From: Daphnia carinata
Taxonomy: Eukaryota; Arthropoda; Branchiopoda; Diplostraca; Daphniidae
DNA: 64,000 nt
NCBI RefSeq assembly: GCF_022539665.2
Contig: NW_026712513.1
Location: 19,740-83,739 of the forward strand
Reading direction: 5' to 3'
Under the pieces are notes generated by a model, which was not told the origin of the DNA, did no database searches, and was given only the letters and a program-made list of their open reading frames with translations. The position numbers and the translations under genes were made by a program. Below, piece after piece: positions 11,004-22,349 of this stretch. The stretch's first letter is position 1. The number at the start of each line of letters is the position of its first letter.

Positions 11004-11265
11004 CCCTTCAAGTACGCTTTTCGTACTTTGACTTTGAATTTTTATGCTTGAAATCGTACTTAGCACAAAAGTGACAAGGAAGCGTATTCTGACACGATTT
11101 TAAGTCAAAGTCAAAGTCAGAAATGCCAAAGTCGGACATCAAAGCTTACTTTGTTTTCAATCCAATAAAAAAGTGGATTGAAGGGTCTAAAGTATACTTA
11201 AGAATAAAAAATATTGAAAATTTGCAGACGACATTCTATTTGTTTTTATTCGGTGTAACAACAAA

Positions 11266-12797
11266 ATGCTTTATGAGGATGTTATTGGTGATTTGGAGGA
11301 CATGTTAAAAGATTTCGATGAAGTTGAAAGTATAATTTCCAGCAATAACAGTGATATTGACAGTGATGAGGAAGATGAGATATTGGCCGAAAGAAGAATT
11401 CAGCGTATTCAACGATTGAATGAATTCTATTTGAGAAGGGGTGAAATTTTTTATGTTTTTGACAATCAACAGGTTTACAAGACGTTCCGATTCGATAAAC
11501 CATCTATTGATTATATTGTTAGTGAGTATTATTTTGTATAAGCATAATTTGTAATGCATCTTTCAAATATTACAAGCAAATGCTTTAGGTTTAATCGGAC
11601 ACCAACTTGAGAGAAGGTTACATGGGAGACGTTACCTAACCCCACAAATCCAAATTTTGGTTGCGTTACAGTTCTATGCCACAGGGACATTTCAGAGTAC
11701 GGTTGGAAATGTAATAAGATTAAGTCAACCATCTGTTTGCAGATGTGTGCGTGATGTGTCGTATGCTCTCAGCACCATTGCGTCTACACACATTAAATAT
11801 CCCGACGATATACTTGAGGTCGTTTAATTTCAAAATAATAATATGCATTTATTAGAGAATTCTACATTAAATAGGTGAAGGAGGGTTTCGCTGCTTTTGC
11901 TGGCTTAAGAGGCGTTGTTGGAGCTATAGATGGGACGCACATTAAAATATCAAGACCTCATAAAGATGAAATCTTTTATGTTAATCGTAAACATTTTCAC
12001 TCCATCAATGTCCAGGTTGAAAACTTTCCAACTTAATTATTATTATATCTAATTCATCACCTTTTTTATTTAAAAAAGGCCATTTGCGATGCCAATGGAA
12101 AGTTTTTAAGTGTCAATGCATCAAAACCGGGCAGTTGCCATGATGCGGCTATATTTTCGGACAGTCGAATTGGCCAAGAATTGAAAAATGGGCGGTTTGG
12201 TGATGGATTTTTGGTAGGAGATAGTGGGTATGCGTGTACGCCGTTTCTTTTAACTCCATATGCAGTTACAAGAAATAATGATCAAGTAATCTATTCAGAT
12301 TTTCATAAAGTTTTTTTTAAAGGAATAATGCATGATTTTCTATTCAAGGAACGGTTTAACACGGCACAAATAAGGACTCGAAATATTATTGAACGGGCGT
12401 TTGGCTTTTTAAAAAGAAGGTTTCATTCACTGCACGGAGAATTGCGTGTTCAACCCGGAAGGGCTTGCAGGTATACCTGCAAATAAACTAAAGGTTTTTT
12501 TTAAAAATGAAACAGTGTGGTAATTTTTTTTTATATAAAAATATTTATTTCGTAATTTACAGAATTATAATGGCATGCTTTGTCCTACACAATATCGCAT
12601 TATCACGCCGCTTACCCGATTTCCTTGATGAAATACCCGAAGAAGAAGACATTGGTGACGACGGGGAACACGAATTCAATGGATGGGCACTATGGCGACC
12701 GAATGAAACCGCTGCGCAAGAGAAATTGAGACTCCGCCGTGCAGGATTCCTAAAAAGAGACAATATAGCGGCCAATCAATTTGGCAACCGTCGTTGA
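11266..12797 (+). CDS. PIF/Harbinger (HARBI1-like) DDE transposase, five exons
   Basis: This is the nuclease that cuts and inserts the transposon. Exons 11266-11521, 11589-11818, 11875-12015, 12079-12470 and 12563-12797 join in frame with GT-AG introns of 56-92 bases to give about 417 residues with no internal stop. The N-terminus is acidic. The catalytic DDE residues lie in VVGAIDGTHI (exon 3) and in FLVGDSGY and NIIERAFGFLKRRF (exon 4). The helix GSCHDAAIF precedes the second Asp, and the family's late LHNIA motif is in exon 5. Length and motifs fit complete HARBI1-type transposases. It converges with the Myb-like gene of the same element. Confidence 0.92.
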
Positions 12798-13071
12798 CTC
12801 ATGTTTTGCTAAATGATAATTTAAAATACACGAGTTTGTACGTACACAACTATGTACATAATATAGTTTTCTTCTTGTGTTAAAATAAAAAAATAATTGA
12901 AAAGTTTGCAGCAAAACTTTGTATTTTCGGGCCAAACATTTCAAAGTTTTTTTTTCAAATCGTAAAGAAAGTCCAAAACATCATCAGGCACTTCTTTCTT
13001 CATGTCAACGATAGGGTCGCCTAAACGTTCGCGCACCATCAGTACAGTGTTCAATAAATTAAGTCGTTCAT

Positions 13072-14300
13072 TCAACAACTTTTTTCAATGATTTCGGACG
13101 ATTTGGCGCAATGGGCGATTTTAGTGGAACTAACGATTGCCTGGACCCTTCTCTTTCCTCCCCGTACACCTTCTCCGTTGCCCAAAGGCGGTGTTGAAGA
13201 GGAAGTTGTTTGCCTCTTTATGTTGTTGGACGAAGATCCTGATGGCGATGAAGTGCCGGATCCATCAACGTCGCAAAAACGATCGCGTGAAGAAAGCATC
13301 GTGTTTTTTAAATTAGCCGGCATATCCGGCGCCGATGGTGTAGACGCTTTCTGTCGGACTGTTGTCTCTAATAACGGATTAGTTGGAACTGGCGTCGAAT
13401 TAGCTATGCTGCCGTCGGTAGACAATTCAAAAACCTCTTCCATTTGGGAACAATCAGCATACATGGTTGTTCCAGCAAAGTGGTCTTCGTTTTCACTTTT
13501 AAAAAATAATAATTAATACAAATAAACCGTTTATTAATTTATAAATAACAACTTTTACCTATTGTGATGATCTTCATGAACTATATGGACTTCGTATTCC
13601 TTTTCATTTTCTGCCTGATGTAGAGCAGTCTCATCGTTTCTCTCTTCTGTCTGGATTTGAGGAAGATCTCCTGTGGTTTCAGATTCCAATCCTCCCTGAA
13701 TATTGAATATTAATACTTATTGTTATGTATTATTAATTATAGACTAAAACAATTACAATACATCGATGAAATTTCCAGCTAGGGCTGGATTCCTATTTCC
13801 AAAAAAGTTATTCAACATTTGCATGTACATGGGCTTTAGAGTATATGGTTCCCCTCCGCCTAAAAATTTTGCATAAGATTATGTGAAACATGTATATTAT
13901 AAACTCAAAAAATATTTTACCTGTTTGTTTAAGAGAATTTATGTATTTTTCACACTCTTTCTTGGCCTCTGCTTTGAAATTGTTCCATTTTTTCTTCGTA
14001 GCTTCCAAATCCTTATAACGTTCAGTCGGACATTGCTGAGAAATTGTTCTAACAATGTCCTCCCAAGCTTTTTTCTTATCTTTTTGGGTAACAGTCTTAC
14101 TGTGACTCCCAAACAACAAATCCTAAAATAAAACAAAAATAAACATGAAGTAAAGTTTTTTTTAAATTCATAACATCTTTTAAACATATTTGACAGACGC
14201 TTACCTTTCGTGAAAGGACTTCGTCTACCAATACATCGGTTTCATGTAACGTCCACAAGTTTTTTAAGTTTTTACCAACATCTTTGGCCATTTTTATCAC
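13072..14300 (-). CDS. Harbinger Myb/SANT-like DNA-binding protein, five exons
   Basis: This is the partner protein of Harbinger transposases, thought to bind the ends and help nuclear import. Exons on the minus strand are 14205-14300, 13921-14122, 13762-13859, 13559-13695 and 13072-13495. They join in frame with GT-AG introns and give about 318 residues, or 315 if the second Met at 14291 is used. Exons 1-2 encode a tryptophan-containing trihelix (LWTLHETDVLVDEV, KKAWEDIVRTIS, KKKWNNFKAEAKK). The C-terminal part is acidic, then serine-rich with a basic patch (RGGKRR). Copy A retains exons 1 to 3 of the same gene. Confidence 0.87.
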
Positions 14301-14614
14301 TGATTTTACTATTTTTTAATCCAAATTAACCTTGAACGAAATTCACACTTGAGTCACCGATTCGACAGTTTACTTGCAGACGAAAATTGAAAATTCGTTC
14401 TCAAACGACTTTTCTTATTGGTTAATTGAGACTCCTCCCATCAAAGCCCAAAGTAAGATTATTCTAGACTTACTTTGGAAAGTATGCTTACTTTTAGATA
14501 AATTTTAGACTCGGAATCGCTACTTTTGCTTAAGTCAAAGTAAGAAAAATTTCGTGCTAAGCAAAGTATATTTTTTCCGACTTCAGCCAAAGTCAAAGTA
14601 AAAAACTTAGGCCC

Positions 14615-14631
14615 CAGTCGGAATACGGCCC
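14615..14631 (-). repeat. Right terminal inverted repeat, Harbinger B
   Basis: CAGTCGGAATACGGCCC is followed by CAG (14632-14634). The CAG continues directly into the tRNA array unit. Other units read GTCAGGCCAC at the same place, so the element inserted at that CAG. Confidence 0.9.
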
Positions 14632-14739
14632 CAGGCCACTTGACTGCTGGCACGACCTCTAAGACCACACCATCACTCCAGTTAAACACGGCTTCAAAAA
14701 CCATTATCAATCAATGTTCTTTACGTTTCACGTTTTCAA

Positions 14740-14812
14740 TGAGCCTGCCAGGAGTCGAACCTGGAATCTCCTGATCCGTAGTCAGGCGCGTTATCCATTG
14801 CGCCACAAATCC
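14740..14812 (-). tRNA. tRNA-Arg(ACG), array copy 1
   Basis: Cloverleaf with anticodon loop CTACGGA. The acceptor GGATTTG / CAGGCTC has an A-C mismatch at pair 3-70. T-loop TTCGACT. Discriminator A. The nearest T run is about 40 bases downstream. Confidence 0.75.
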
Positions 14813-14937
14813 ACTGTCGAATGATGAGTGACTAGTTAAGAAACTTAACCAAGGGCCACAACAGGTGTTTAACAAATGGATAACAAATTTATTTCCCCAA
14901 TTCGTTTAAGCAAATTACTTGTGTTCTGAATGTTACT

Positions 14938-15395
14938 TTACCCAAAGTGAGACTGGCAGACCGAAGGGAGATTCTTTTTACTTAACATACACTTATGAAC
15001 ACCGTCACCGTGATGGTAGGATTCAGCGACCTGGCAAGGCTTGCAGGGTTCTTTAGTGGAAATGTTTTGTACGATACTCCATTCAGTGAACCAAATTCCT
15101 TCCTCGAAATAGAAGGGATGCCTCCAGTCATTGCGGTAAGTGAAGTATTGTAGAAAAGACCACGCTTCGTCATCCGTTAAGACATCCCAAAGGTTTCTTT
15201 CTGTACAAACTCCACACATTCCCATTTTGCAGCAATCTCCACTAAGCTAGTCTCCCACTTTGCGAAACGTTGCTGTATTGGCCTTAAATATGGATTGAGA
15301 CAAAAGCTACCGACGTCAGGCCACTTGACTGCTGGCACGACCTCTAAGACCACACCATCACTCCAGTTAAACACGGCTTCAAAAACCATTATCAA
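14938..15395 (-). other. Two overlapping ORFs in the array spacer (first of 19 copies)
   Basis: In each unit the minus strand has a 72-residue ORF (here 15177-15395, starting MIMVFEAVFNW) overlapping a 95-residue ORF in another frame (14938-15225, starting MGMCGVCTERNLWDVL). The second is cysteine- and tryptophan-rich. I do not recognise either. All copies are open, but spacer DNA is nearly identical in every unit, so persistence is no evidence of selection. They may be a decayed gene fragment caught in the array. The only amino-acid change I see is P to L near the end in the last copy. Confidence 0.25.
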
Positions 15396-15424
15396 TCAAT
15401 GTTCTTTACGTTTCACGTTTTCAA

Positions 15425-15497
15425 TGAACCTGCCAGGAGTCGAACCTGGAATCTCCTGATCCGTAGTCAGGCGCGTTATCCATTGCGCCACACATCC
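15425..15497 (-). tRNA. tRNA-Arg(ACG), array copy 2
   Basis: The acceptor GGATGTG / CAGGTTC has a G-G mismatch at pair 5-68. T-loop TTCGACT, discriminator A, no adjacent T run. Confidence 0.72.
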
Positions 15498-16109
15498 ACT
15501 GGCGAATGATGAGTGACTAGTTAAGAAACTTAACCAAGGGCCACAACAGGTGTTTAACAAATGGATAACAAATTTATTTCCCCAATTCGTTTAAGCAAAT
15601 TACTTGTGTTCTGAATGTTACTTTACCCAAAGTGAGACTGGCAGACCGAAGGGAGATTCTTTTTACTTAACATACACTTATGAACACCGTCACCGTGATG
15701 GTAGGATTCAGCGACCTGGCAAGGCTTGCAGGGTTCTTTAGTGGAAATGTTTTGTACGATACTCCATTCAGTGAACCAAATTCCTTCCTCGAAATAGAAG
15801 GGATGCCTCCAGTCATTGCGGTAAGTGAAGTATTGTAGAAAAGACCACGCTTCGTCATCCGTTAAGACATCCCAAAGGTTTCTTTCTGTACAAACTCCAC
15901 ACATTCCCATTTTGCAGCAATCTCCACTAAGCTAGTCTCCCACTTTGCGAAACGTTGCTGTATTGGCCTTAAATATGGATTGAGACAAAAGCTACCGACG
16001 TCAGGCCACTTGACTGCTGGCACGACCTCTAAGACCACACCATCACTCCAGTTAAACACGGCTTCAAAAACCATTATCAATCAATGTTCTTTACGTTTCA
16101 CGTTTTCAA

Positions 16110-16182
16110 TGAACGTGCCAGGGATCGAACATGGAATCTCCTGATCCGTAGTCAGGCGCGTTATCCATTGCGCCACAAATCC
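16110..16182 (-). tRNA. tRNA-Arg(ACG), array copy 3, damaged T-stem
   Basis: The acceptor GGATTTG / CACGTTC has a T-C mismatch at 5-68. The T-stem strand reads CCATG instead of CCAGG, breaking another pair and altering the B box. Probably a pseudogene. Confidence 0.65.
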
Positions 16183-16794
16183 ACTGGCGAATGATGAGTG
16201 ACTAGTTAAGAAACTTAACCAAGGGCCACAACAGGTGTTTAACAAATGGATAACAAATTTATTTCCCCAATTCGTTTAAGCAAATTACTTGTGTTCTGAA
16301 TGTTACTTTACCCAAAGTGAGACTGGCAGACCGAAGGGAGATTCTTTTTACTTAACATACACTTATGAACACCGTCACCGTGATGGTAGGATTCAGCGAC
16401 CTGGCAAGGCTTGCAGGGTTCTTTAGTGGAAATGTTTTGTACGATACTCCATTCAGTGAACCAAATTCCTTCCTCGAAATAGAAGGGATGCCTCCAGTCA
16501 TTGCGGTAAGTGAAGTATTGTAGAAAAGACCACGCTTCGTCATCCGTTAAGACATCCCAAAGGTTTCTTTCTGTACAAACTCCACACATTCCCATTTTGC
16601 AGCAATCTCCACTAAGCTAGTCTCCCACTTTGCGAAACGTTGCTGTATTGGCCTTAAATATGGATTGAGACAAAAGCTACCGACGTCAGGCCACTTGACT
16701 GCTGGCACGACCTCTAAGACCACACCATCACTCCAGTTAAACACGGCTTCAAAAACCATTATCAATCAATGTTCTTTACGTTTCACGTTTTCAA

Positions 16795-16867
16795 TGAACC
16801 TGCCAGGAGTCGAACCTGGAATCTCCTGATCCGTAGTCAGGCGCGTTATCCATTGCGCCACACATCC
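16795..16867 (-). tRNA. tRNA-Arg(ACG), array copy 4
   Basis: Same tRNA sequence as copy 2 (G-G mismatch at 5-68). The 5' flank lacks four bases (GTTA) present in all other units, after 16888. Confidence 0.72.
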
Positions 16868-17477
16868 ACTGGCGAATGATGAGTGACTATAAGAAACTTA
16901 ACCAAGGGCCACAACAGGTGTTTAACAAATGGATAACAAATTTATTTCCCCAATTCGTTTAAGCAAATTACTTGTGTTCTGAATGTTACTTTACCCAAAG
17001 TGAGACTGGCAGACCGAAGGGAGATTCTTTTTACTTAACATACACTTATGAACACCGTCACCGTGATGGTAGGATTCAGCGACCTGGCAAGGCTTGCAGG
17101 GTTCTTTAGTGGAAATGTTTTGTACGATACTCCATTCAGTGAACCAAATTCCTTCCTCGAAATAGAAGGGATGCCTCCAGTCATTGCGGTAAGTGAAGTA
17201 TTGTAGAAAAGACCACGCTTCGTCATCCGTTAAGACATCCCAAAGGTTTCTTTCTGTACAAACTCCACACATTCCCATTTTGCAGCAATCTCCACTAAGC
17301 TAGTCTCCCACTTTGCGAAACGTTGCTGTATTGGCCTTAAATATGGATTGAGACAAAAGCTACCGACGTCAGGCCACTTGACTGCTGGCACGACCTCTAA
17401 GACCACACCATCACTCCAGTTAAACACGGCTTCAAAAACCATTATCAATCAATGTTCTTTACGTTTCACGTTTTCAA

Positions 17478-17550
17478 TGAACGTGCCAGGGATCGAACCT
17501 GGAATCTCCTGATCCGTAGTCAGGCGCGTTATCCATTGCGCCACACATCC
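17478..17550 (-). tRNA. tRNA-Arg(ACG), array copy 5, acceptor fully paired
   Basis: GGATGTG / CACGTTC pairs completely with two G-U pairs. T-loop TTCGATC. Discriminator A, no adjacent T run. Confidence 0.76.
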
Positions 17551-18162
17551 ACTGGCGAATGATGAGTGACTAGTTAAGAAACTTAACCAAGGGCCACAAC
17601 AGGTGTTTAACAAATGGATAACAAATTTATTTCCCCAATTCGTTTAAGCAAATTACTTGTGTTCTGAATGTTACTTTACCCAAAGTGAGACTGGCAGACC
17701 GAAGGGAGATTCTTTTTACTTAACATACACTTATGAACACCGTCACCGTGATGGTAGGATTCAGCGACCTGGCAAGGCTTGCAGGGTTCTTTAGTGGAAA
17801 TGTTTTGTACGATACTCCATTCAGTGAACCAAATTCCTTCCTCGAAATAGAAGGGATGCCTCCAGTCATTGCGGTAAGTGAAGTATTGTAGAAAAGACCA
17901 CGCTTCGTCATCCGTTAAGACATCCCAAAGGTTTCTTTCTGTACAAACTCCACACATTCCCATTTTGCAGCAATCTCCACTAAGCTAGTCTCCCACTTTG
18001 CGAAACGTTGCTGTATTGGCCTTAAATATGGATTGAGACAAAAGCTACCGACGTCAGGCCACTTGACTGCTGGCACGACCTCTAAGACCACACCATCACT
18101 CCAGTTAAACACGGCTTCAAAAACCATTATCAATCAATGTTCTTTACGTTTCACGTTTTCAA

Positions 18163-18235
18163 TGAACGTGCCAGGGATCGAACCTGGAATCTCCTGATCC
18201 GTAGTCAGGCGCGTTATCCATTGCGCCACAAATCC
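18163..18235 (-). tRNA. tRNA-Arg(ACG), array copy 6
   Basis: GGATTTG / CACGTTC, T-C mismatch at 5-68, T-loop TTCGATC. First unit carrying the GATAAG spacer variant. Confidence 0.72.
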
Positions 18236-18847
18236 ACTGGCGAATGATGAGTGACTAGTTAAGAAACTTAACCAAGGGCCACAACAGGTGTTTAACAAAT
18301 GGATAAGAAATTTATTTCCCCAATTCGTTTAAGCAAATTACTTGTGTTCTGAATGTTACTTTACCCAAAGTGAGACTGGCAGACCGAAGGGAGATTCTTT
18401 TTACTTAACATACACTTATGAACACCGTCACCGTGATGGTAGGATTCAGCGACCTGGCAAGGCTTGCAGGGTTCTTTAGTGGAAATGTTTTGTACGATAC
18501 TCCATTCAGTGAACCAAATTCCTTCCTCGAAATAGAAGGGATGCCTCCAGTCATTGCGGTAAGTGAAGTATTGTAGAAAAGACCACGCTTCGTCATCCGT
18601 TAAGACATCCCAAAGGTTTCTTTCTGTACAAACTCCACACATTCCCATTTTGCAGCAATCTCCACTAAGCTAGTCTCCCACTTTGCGAAACGTTGCTGTA
18701 TTGGCCTTAAATATGGATTGAGACAAAAGCTACCGACGTCAGGCCACTTGACTGCTGGCACGACCTCTAAGACCACACCATCACTCCAGTTAAACACGGC
18801 TTCAAAAACCATTATCAATCAATGTTCTTTACGTTTCACGTTTTCAA

Positions 18848-18920
18848 TGAGCCTGCCAGGAGTCGAACCTGGAATCTCCTGATCCGTAGTCAGGCGCGTT
18901 ATCCATTGCGCCACAAATCC
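18848..18920 (-). tRNA. tRNA-Arg(ACG), array copy 7
   Basis: Same type as copy 1: GGATTTG / CAGGCTC with A-C at 3-70, T-loop TTCGACT. Confidence 0.73.
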
Positions 18921-19528
18921 ACTGGCGAATGATGAGTGACTAGTTAAGAAACTTAACCAAGGGCCACAACAGGTGTTTAACAAATGGATAAGAAATTTAT
19001 TTCCCCAATTCGTTTAAGCAAATTACTTGTGTTCTGAATGTTACTTTACCCAAAGTGAGACTGGCAGACCGAAGGGAGATTCTTTTTACTTAACATACAC
19101 TTATGAACACCGTCACCGTGATGGTAGGATTCAGCGACCTGGCAAGGCTTGCAGGGTTCTTTAGTGGAAATGTTTTGTACGATACTCCATTCAGTGAACC
19201 AAATTCCTTCCTCGAAATAGAAGGGATGCCTCCAGTCATTGCGGTAAGTGAAGTATTGTAGAAAAGACCACGCTTCGTCATCCGTTAAGACATCCCAAAG
19301 GTTTCTTTCTGTACAAACTCCACACATTCCCATTTTGCAGCAATCTCCACTAAGCTAGTCTCCCACTTTGCGAAACGTTGCTGTATTGGCCTTAAATATG
19401 GATTGAGACAAAAGCTACCGACGTCAGGCCACTTGACTGCTGGCACGACCTCTAAGACCACACCATCACTCCAGTTAAACACGGCTTCAAAAACCATTAT
19501 CAATCAATGTTCTTTACGTTTCACGTTT

Positions 19529-19532
19529 AAAA
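19529..19532 (-). terminator. Pol III terminator of tRNA-Arg copy 8
   Basis: TTTT on the minus strand, four bases past the discriminator. The other 18 units have TTGAAAACG here and no T4 run for about 40 bases. Confidence 0.75.
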
Positions 19533-19536
19533 TTTA

Positions 19537-19609
19537 CGAGCCTGCCAGGAATCGAACCTGGAATCTCCTGATCCGTAGTCAGGCGCGTTATCCATTGCGC
19601 CACAAGCCC
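19537..19609 (-). tRNA. tRNA-Arg(ACG), array copy 8, best functional candidate
   Basis: The acceptor GGGCTTG / CAGGCTC pairs fully. The discriminator is G, as in other animal tRNA-Arg(ACG), and a TTTT run begins four bases further on (19529-19532). T-loop TTCGATT. This is the only copy with all three properties. Its 3' flank differs from every other unit (TAAATTTT instead of TTGAAAAC). Confidence 0.9.
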
Positions 19610-20221
19610 ACTGGCGAATGATGAGTGACTAGTTAAGAAACTTAACCAAGGGCCACAACAGGTGTTTAACAAATGGATAAGAAATTTATTTCCCCAATTC
19701 GTTTAAGCAAATTACTTGTGTTCTGAATGTTACTTTACCCAAAGTGAGACTGGCAGACCGAAGGGAGATTCTTTTTACTTAACATACACTTATGAACACC
19801 GTCACCGTGATGGTAGGATTCAGCGACCTGGCAAGGCTTGCAGGGTTCTTTAGTGGAAATGTTTTGTACGATACTCCATTCAGTGAACCAAATTCCTTCC
19901 TCGAAATAGAAGGGATGCCTCCAGTCATTGCGGTAAGTGAAGTATTGTAGAAAAGACCACGCTTCGTCATCCGTTAAGACATCCCAAAGGTTTCTTTCTG
20001 TACAAACTCCACACATTCCCATTTTGCAGCAATCTCCACTAAGCTAGTCTCCCACTTTGCGAAACGTTGCTGTATTGGCCTTAAATATGGATTGAGACAA
20101 AAGCTACCGACGTCAGGCCACTTGACTGCTGGCACGACCTCTAAGACCACACCATCACTCCAGTTAAACACGGCTTCAAAAACCATTATCAATCAATGTT
20201 CTTTACGTTTCACGTTTTCAA

Positions 20222-20294
20222 TGAGCCTGCCAGGAGTCGAACCTGGAATCTCCTGATCCGTAGTCAGGCGCGTTATCCATTGCGCCACAAATCC
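20222..20294 (-). tRNA. tRNA-Arg(ACG), array copy 9
   Basis: Same type as copies 1 and 7, with the A-C mismatch at 3-70. Confidence 0.73.
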
Positions 20295-20906
20295 ACTGGC
20301 GAATGATGAGTGACTAGTTAAGAAACTTAACCAAGGGCCACAACAGGTGTTTAACAAATGGATAAGAAATTTATTTCCCCAATTCGTTTAAGCAAATTAC
20401 TTGTGTTCTGAATGTTACTTTACCCAAAGTGAGACTGGCAGACCGAAGGGAGATTCTTTTTACTTAACATACACTTATGAACACCGTCACCGTGATGGTA
20501 GGATTCAGCGACCTGGCAAGGCTTGCAGGGTTCTTTAGTGGAAATGTTTTGTACGATACTCCATTCAGTGAACCAAATTCCTTCCTCGAAATAGAAGGGA
20601 TGCCTCCAGTCATTGCGGTAAGTGAAGTATTGTAGAAAAGACCACGCTTCGTCATCCGTTAAGACATCCCAAAGGTTTCTTTCTGTACAAACTCCACACA
20701 TTCCCATTTTGCAGCAATCTCCACTAAGCTAGTCTCCCACTTTGCGAAACGTTGCTGTATTGGCCTTAAATATGGATTGAGACAAAAGCTACCGACGTCA
20801 GGCCACTTGACTGCTGGCACGACCTCTAAGACCACACCATCACTCCAGTTAAACACGGCTTCAAAAACCATTATCAATCAATGTTCTTTACGTTTCACGT
20901 TTTCAA

Positions 20907-20979
20907 TGAACCTGCCAGGGATCGAACCTGGAATCTCCTGATCCGTAGTCAGGCGCGTTATCCATTGCGCCACACATCC
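20907..20979 (-). tRNA. tRNA-Arg(ACG), array copy 10
   Basis: GGATGTG / CAGGTTC with G-G at 5-68, T-loop TTCGATC. Confidence 0.72.
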
Positions 20980-21591
20980 ACTGGCGAATGATGAGTGACT
21001 AGTTAAGAAACTTAACCAAGGGCCACAACAGGTGTTTAACAAATGGATAAGAAATTTATTTCCCCAATTCGTTTAAGCAAATTACTTGTGTTCTGAATGT
21101 TACTTTACCCAAAGTGAGACTGGCAGACCGAAGGGAGATTCTTTTTACTTAACATACACTTATGAACACCGTCACCGTGATGGTAGGATTCAGCGACCTG
21201 GCAAGGCTTGCAGGGTTCTTTAGTGGAAATGTTTTGTACGATACTCCATTCAGTGAACCAAATTCCTTCCTCGAAATAGAAGGGATGCCTCCAGTCATTG
21301 CGGTAAGTGAAGTATTGTAGAAAAGACCACGCTTCGTCATCCGTTAAGACATCCCAAAGGTTTCTTTCTGTACAAACTCCACACATTCCCATTTTGCAGC
21401 AATCTCCACTAAGCTAGTCTCCCACTTTGCGAAACGTTGCTGTATTGGCCTTAAATATGGATTGAGACAAAAGCTACCGACGTCAGGCCACTTGACTGCT
21501 GGCACGACCTCTAAGACCACACCATCACTCCAGTTAAACACGGCTTCAAAAACCATTATCAATCAATGTTCTTTACGTTTCACGTTTTCAA

Positions 21592-21664
21592 TGAACCTGC
21601 CAGGGATCGAACCTGGAATCTCCTGATCCGTAGTCAGGCGCATTATCCATTGCGCCACAAATCC
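21592..21664 (-). tRNA. tRNA-Arg(ACG), array copy 11, D-arm variant
   Basis: GGATTTG / CAGGTTC pairs fully with three G-U pairs. The D-stem reads ATGC instead of ACGC, turning a G-C pair into G-U. T-loop TTCGATC. Confidence 0.72.
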
Positions 21665-22276
21665 ACTGGCGAATGATGAGTGACTAGTTAAGAAACTTAA
21701 CCAAGGGCCACAACAGGTGTTTAACAAATGGATAAGAAATTTATTTCCCCAATTCGTTTAAGCAAATTACTTGTGTTCTGAATGTTACTTTACCCAAAGT
21801 GAGACTGGCAGACCGAAGGGAGATTCTTTTTACTTAACATACACTTATGAACACCGTCACCGTGATGGTAGGATTCAGCGACCTGGCAAGGCTTGCAGGG
21901 TTCTTTAGTGGAAATGTTTTGTACGATACTCCATTCAGTGAACCAAATTCCTTCCTCGAAATAGAAGGGATGCCTCCAGTCATTGCGGTAAGTGAAGTAT
22001 TGTAGAAAAGACCACGCTTCGTCATCCGTTAAGACATCCCAAAGGTTTCTTTCTGTACAAACTCCACACATTCCCATTTTGCAGCAATCTCCACTAAGCT
22101 AGTCTCCCACTTTGCGAAACGTTGCTGTATTGGCCTTAAATATGGATTGAGACAAAAGCTACCGACGTCAGGCCACTTGACTGCTGGCACGACCTCTAAG
22201 ACCACACCATCACTCCAGTTAAACACGGCTTCAAAAACCATTATCAATCAATGTTCTTTACGTTTCACGTTTTCAA

Positions 22277-22349
22277 TGAACCTGCCAGGGATCGAACCTG
22301 GAATCTCCTGATCCGTAGTCAGGCGCGTTATCCATTGCGCCACACATCC
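22277..22349 (-). tRNA. tRNA-Arg(ACG), array copy 12
   Basis: Same tRNA as copy 10. One G is missing from the spacer near 22390, making this unit 684 bases. Confidence 0.72.

Larger units (their letters stand above)
10987..14631 (+). mobile_element. PIF/Harbinger DNA transposon copy B, complete
   Basis: The 3,645-base element has perfect 17-bp terminal inverted repeats (GGGCCGTATTCCGACTG and its complement) and is flanked by CAG on both sides (10984-10986 and 14632-14634). CAG is a typical 3-bp Harbinger target site. It carries the two-gene organisation of autonomous members: a DDE transposase on the plus strand and a Myb-like gene on the minus strand, converging. Subterminal regions are rich in AAGTCAAAG and CTTACTTTG motifs, possible transposase binding sites. 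Both genes are open, so it may be autonomous. Confidence 0.93.
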
